Source: an uncultured Acidimicrobiales bacterium
GTDB lineage: Bacteria > Actinomycetota > Acidimicrobiia > Acidimicrobiales > Bin134
NCBI GenBank assembly: GCA_951813325.1
Contig: OX638350.1
Coordinates: 2,151,954-2,215,953, forward strand
DNA: 64,000 nt
Reading direction: 5' to 3'
The translations under genes were made by a program, and so were the position numbers. This document shows positions 61,583 to 64,000 of this stretch, piece by piece. Each line of letters starts with the position of its first letter. Positions within the stretch are counted from its first letter, which is position 1. The notes under the pieces were generated by a model, which was not told the DNA's origin, made no database searches, and saw only the letters and a program-made list of their open reading frames with translations.

Positions 61583-62812
61583 TTAGCACAGCCCCATGGG
61601 CTGGAGCTCGTCTTCTAGGCCTTCTTCTTCTCTGACCAGGTTCCAGCCAAAGCGCTCGGCTAGGGCCTCGCGGCCCTCGTCGGGGCCGCTGGCGATGATC
61701 TCGTCGCCGGCGAACAGCACGGCGCTGCCCCGGGGGCGGTACATGTAGCGGCCGGCCCGGCGGATGGCCAGCACGGTGAAGCCGGGCTCGATGTTGAGGG
61801 CCAACTGCTTCAGCGAGGCGCCGTCGGCTCCGCTGCCCGACCCCACCGGCAGGTCTACCACCACCTCGTCGGAGTCGCCGAGGGCGATCTCCAAAATGGG
61901 GTGGACCTCTTCGCCCTGTTCCACCAACGAGATCATCTGGCGGGCCTGATCGCCGATGTCCTCGGCGGCTTGGCCCAGATGCAGCAGCCCCCGCAGGGGG
62001 GCGGGGTCGATGTTGTTGGCCGCGGCCCGCAGCACCCACAGCTCCAGTTGGTGGTTCATCTCGTCGAGGCGACCCTCCAACAGCCGCACCTGGGCAGCCA
62101 AGCCCCGGTCGTTGAGAACCAGCGCCGAGTAGGCCAGCCCCACCGCGGCCTCCGAGAGGTCCTTCATCTCCACCAGCACGTCCACCGCCCGATCCAGATC
62201 TGAGATCCACGGATCCTCAGGGGCCATCGGCTCCTCCCACATGGGCGCGGCCGCCAGCTGGTGCAGCCGCATGATGCCCGCCGGCGAGCCCCGCAAGAAC
62301 AGCACATCGCCGGGCATCATGAGCTGGTTGCCGCCCACATCGGTGATCCAGCTGCGGTCCCGGCGGATGGCCATGACCCGCATCCCGGCTACCACGGGCA
62401 GTTCCAGGTCGCCGAGGGGACGGCGCACCATGTGGGATCCCTCGTGCACCACCAAGCGGTGCGATATCTCCTCGGCACTGGTCATGTCGGCCACCAGCTC
62501 AGCGGGGATTCCCAGGCGGCGGGTCACGATCCGGGAGATGTCCACCGCATCGTTGGCGATCCGCTCGATGGCGCTGATCACCTGGAGCACCGACGACATG
62601 CCGTCGGCCTCCCGGGGGTGGCGAACGGCCATGATGCACACCGCCCGCATGCCCTGCACCAACTCGGTCATCTTGATCTCGAGCTCGTCGACCTCGGTGG
62701 CCATGTCCGGGTCGCCGAAGTACAGGGCGGCATAGGCGAGATCCACCATCAGCTCGGAGAGATCCTTGGCCTCGGCGAGCATGGCCCGAAGATTGCGGGG
62801 TTTATCGTCCAT
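61583..62812 (-). CDS. PhoU-domain/TrkA_C protein, internally duplicated
   Basis: A 409-residue soluble protein with two similar halves. Each has a helical PhoU-like part (LSELMVDLAYAALYFGDPDM; LSEAAVGLAYSALVLNDRGL) and an RCK_C/TrkA_C part (VVAGMRVMAIRRDRSWITDV; IEPGFTVLAIRRAGRYMYRP). TrkA_C binds small ligands such as nucleotides and controls ion transport. It lies 39 bp downstream of an MgtE-like gene on the same strand and probably regulates that transporter. Confidence 0.85.
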   Translation of the reverse strand: MDDKPRNLRAMLAEAKDLSELMVDLAYAALYFGDPDMATEVDELEIKMTELVQGMRAVCIMAVRHPREADGMSSVLQVISAIERIANDAVDISRIVTRRLGIPAELVADMTSAEEISHRLVVHEGSHMVRRPLGDLELPVVAGMRVMAIRRDRSWITDVGGNQLMMPGDVLFLRGSPAGIMRLHQLAAAPMWEEPMAPEDPWISDLDRAVDVLVEMKDLSEAAVGLAYSALVLNDRGLAAQVRLLEGRLDEMNHQLELWVLRAAANNIDPAPLRGLLHLGQAAEDIGDQARQMISLVEQGEEVHPILEIALGDSDEVVVDLPVGSGSGADGASLKQLALNIEPGFTVLAIRRAGRYMYRPRGSAVLFAGDEIIASGPDEGREALAERFGWNLVREEEGLEDELQPMGLC

Positions 62813-62851
62813 TGTCAGGTCTCTCCACGATAGCCACTAAGCATCGGCCGC

Positions 62852-64000
62852 TCACCCTGCCCCTATCGCCTCGATGGCGAACACCAGGGTGAGGGCCCCC
62901 ACCAGATCGAGCACCGCGGTCACCGTCGGGATGCCCACGGAGTCGGGGTCGACCCCGAAGCGAACCGCGGCGATGGTTCCGTAATAGGCCACGGCCACCA
63001 CCACTACCAAGGCCAGGACTCCGCCGACCAGCGCGATCCCCACCAGTCGGCCCAACCCCGGCCCGGCCAGGTCCACCAGCGATCCCGCCCCCTGGGAGAC
63101 CAGGGCCAAAAAGGCGAACACCGGAAGCGCCAACCCCACGGTCACGCCCACATCGCTGCGGGCCCGCCGCTGGGGCACAACCGAGGGGCCGATCAAGCCC
63201 AGGTGCAGTTTGCTCGACAGCCGATTGGCCAAGATGCCCCCCAGCGCGCCAGCGGTGGCCAAAAAGCCGGGTATCAGCACCAACAACACCGGGCGGTCGG
63301 AGAACACGTCGAACCGGTTCTCCACGGTGACCCCGGCCATGAGCGACAAGAACCCGGCCAGCACCAGCACCGGCATCGACTCCCGCAGCACGGTTCGCAA
63401 CAGCGGGGCTTGGGACCGGATGGCCGCCACCAGCGATCCCATGGTGGCTGCGGCCACCACCCCCGCGACCACCGGGGTGACCACGTCGTGGCGCACCAGA
63501 TAGGACGCCAAAATGAGCGCGGGCAGGGCCAGCACGTCGCCGGCTGCGGTCACCATGGGGGCGGTCACGTTGTCGGGATCGAGGTCCCAGCGAACCGATG
63601 CGGTAGCCATGCCCAGCGTCACCAACATCACGAAGACCGAGGCCAGCGCGCCTCCCACCACCGAGATGACCACGTAGTCGGCCACGCCGACGGCGTTCTC
63701 CACTCCCAGATTCGACGCCACCGCCGAGGCCAGCAGGGCCAGCACCAACGACAGCACCAGGGTCAACACCATGGAGGCCCACACATTTTGGCCCACAACG
63801 CTGGACGACCGCAGCGACAGGCGGAAGGTGCCGGTGTGGATGGCGGTGCCCAGCCGGCTGCCCAGCGCCCCGAAGATCTTTCCCGGCAGGGCGATGGCCG
63901 CCGGCACCAGAAGCAGCAGTCCGGGCAGCTCGGCCAATCGCTCGTGGCTACGGCCCAACACCACACCGGCGACCACGCTGGTCACCGCCAGGATGCACAA
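62852..64000 (-). CDS. MgtE/SLC41-like divalent cation transporter, partial
   Basis: A 382-residue C-terminal portion of a membrane protein with two duplicated halves, each with about five segments. LPGLLLLVPAAIALPGKIFG begins the first half and ILVLIP-type LVLIPGFLATAGALGGILAN the second; DPDNVTAPMVTAAGDVLALP and DPDSVGIPTVTAVLDLVGAL are the paired channel motifs with conserved Asp and Pro of MgtE/SLC41 proteins. The N-terminus lies beyond 64000, where the frame is still open. It likely moves Mg2+ or another divalent cation. Confidence 0.82.
   Translation of the reverse strand: MCILAVTSVVAGVVLGRSHERLAELPGLLLLVPAAIALPGKIFGALGSRLGTAIHTGTFRLSLRSSSVVGQNVWASMVLTLVLSLVLALLASAVASNLGVENAVGVADYVVISVVGGALASVFVMLVTLGMATASVRWDLDPDNVTAPMVTAAGDVLALPALILASYLVRHDVVTPVVAGVVAAATMGSLVAAIRSQAPLLRTVLRESMPVLVLAGFLSLMAGVTVENRFDVFSDRPVLLVLIPGFLATAGALGGILANRLSSKLHLGLIGPSVVPQRRARSDVGVTVGLALPVFAFLALVSQGAGSLVDLAGPGLGRLVGIALVGGVLALVVVVAVAYYGTIAAVRFGVDPDSVGIPTVTAVLDLVGALTLVFAIEAIGAG

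Overview
The window is high-GC DNA with dense, often overlapping genes. It most likely comes from an actinobacterium of the class Acidimicrobiia. This placement is an inference from gene content: CaiB/BaiF CoA-transferases, metal-dependent amidohydrolases, luciferase-like (LLM) oxidoreductases, duplicated branched-chain amino-acid-type ABC transporters, a BldC-like helix-turn-helix protein, and start codons that often lie 6-8 nt downstream of a TANNNT box, which suggests leaderless mRNAs. No rRNA or phylogenetic marker confirms it.

Layout. 1-6466 is a housekeeping segment: partial uppS, a DinG-type helicase, era, a lipoprotein polysaccharide deacetylase, smpB, two degraded toxin-like fragments and tmRNA (ssrA). 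6449-17494 is an 11-kb genomic island inserted in the 3' end of ssrA, bounded by a perfect 20-bp direct repeat. It carries an AAA/DUF4143 ATPase, a 1387-residue NACHT-type NTPase with a C-terminal PD-(D/E)XK nuclease motif, and a 1697-residue protein that joins a DEDD exonuclease, a RecQ helicase and a UvrD-type helicase. No integrase is visible inside it. I read it as a candidate undescribed defence island. 17654-23675 is a catabolic cluster: amidohydrolase, double CaiB CoA-transferase, cysteine-less thiolase with a DUF35 partner (Ltp2-type aldolase pair), and SDR. 23747-27006 is alkA-like, corC, ybeY, phoH and a small HTH gene. 27207-30808 is an exporter, an acyl-CoA ligase and a CaiB transferase.

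30902-35451 and 42884-48164 are two Liv-type ABC transport loci. The first has permease, permease and ATPase fused in one 1003-residue chain. Both binding lipoproteins have Asp/Met-rich tethers. Between them, 35523-42480 holds more CoA and flavin catabolism genes. 48318-51095 has three tRNA genes (Val, Ile2, Asn), an inositol-monophosphatase-like gene and a PAP2 gene. 51129-59951 holds a DMT transporter, an LLM oxidoreductase, a three-subunit molybdenum hydroxylase, a methyltransferase, a NYN-domain protein and an MFS transporter. 60019-64000 has an NTF2-like gene, a broken DUF4143 ATPase, a ribbon-helix-helix ORF, a PhoU/TrkA_C protein and a partial MgtE-like transporter.

A mobile theme links distant parts of the window. 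Two identical 168-bp elements with inverted termini and CTAG ends (a MITE) sit at 12015 and 49866, and a 15-bp end of the same element lies in the broken DUF4143 gene at 60765. The copy in the island lies directly upstream of the helicase fusion gene and carries its own leaderless-type promoter pointing at it.
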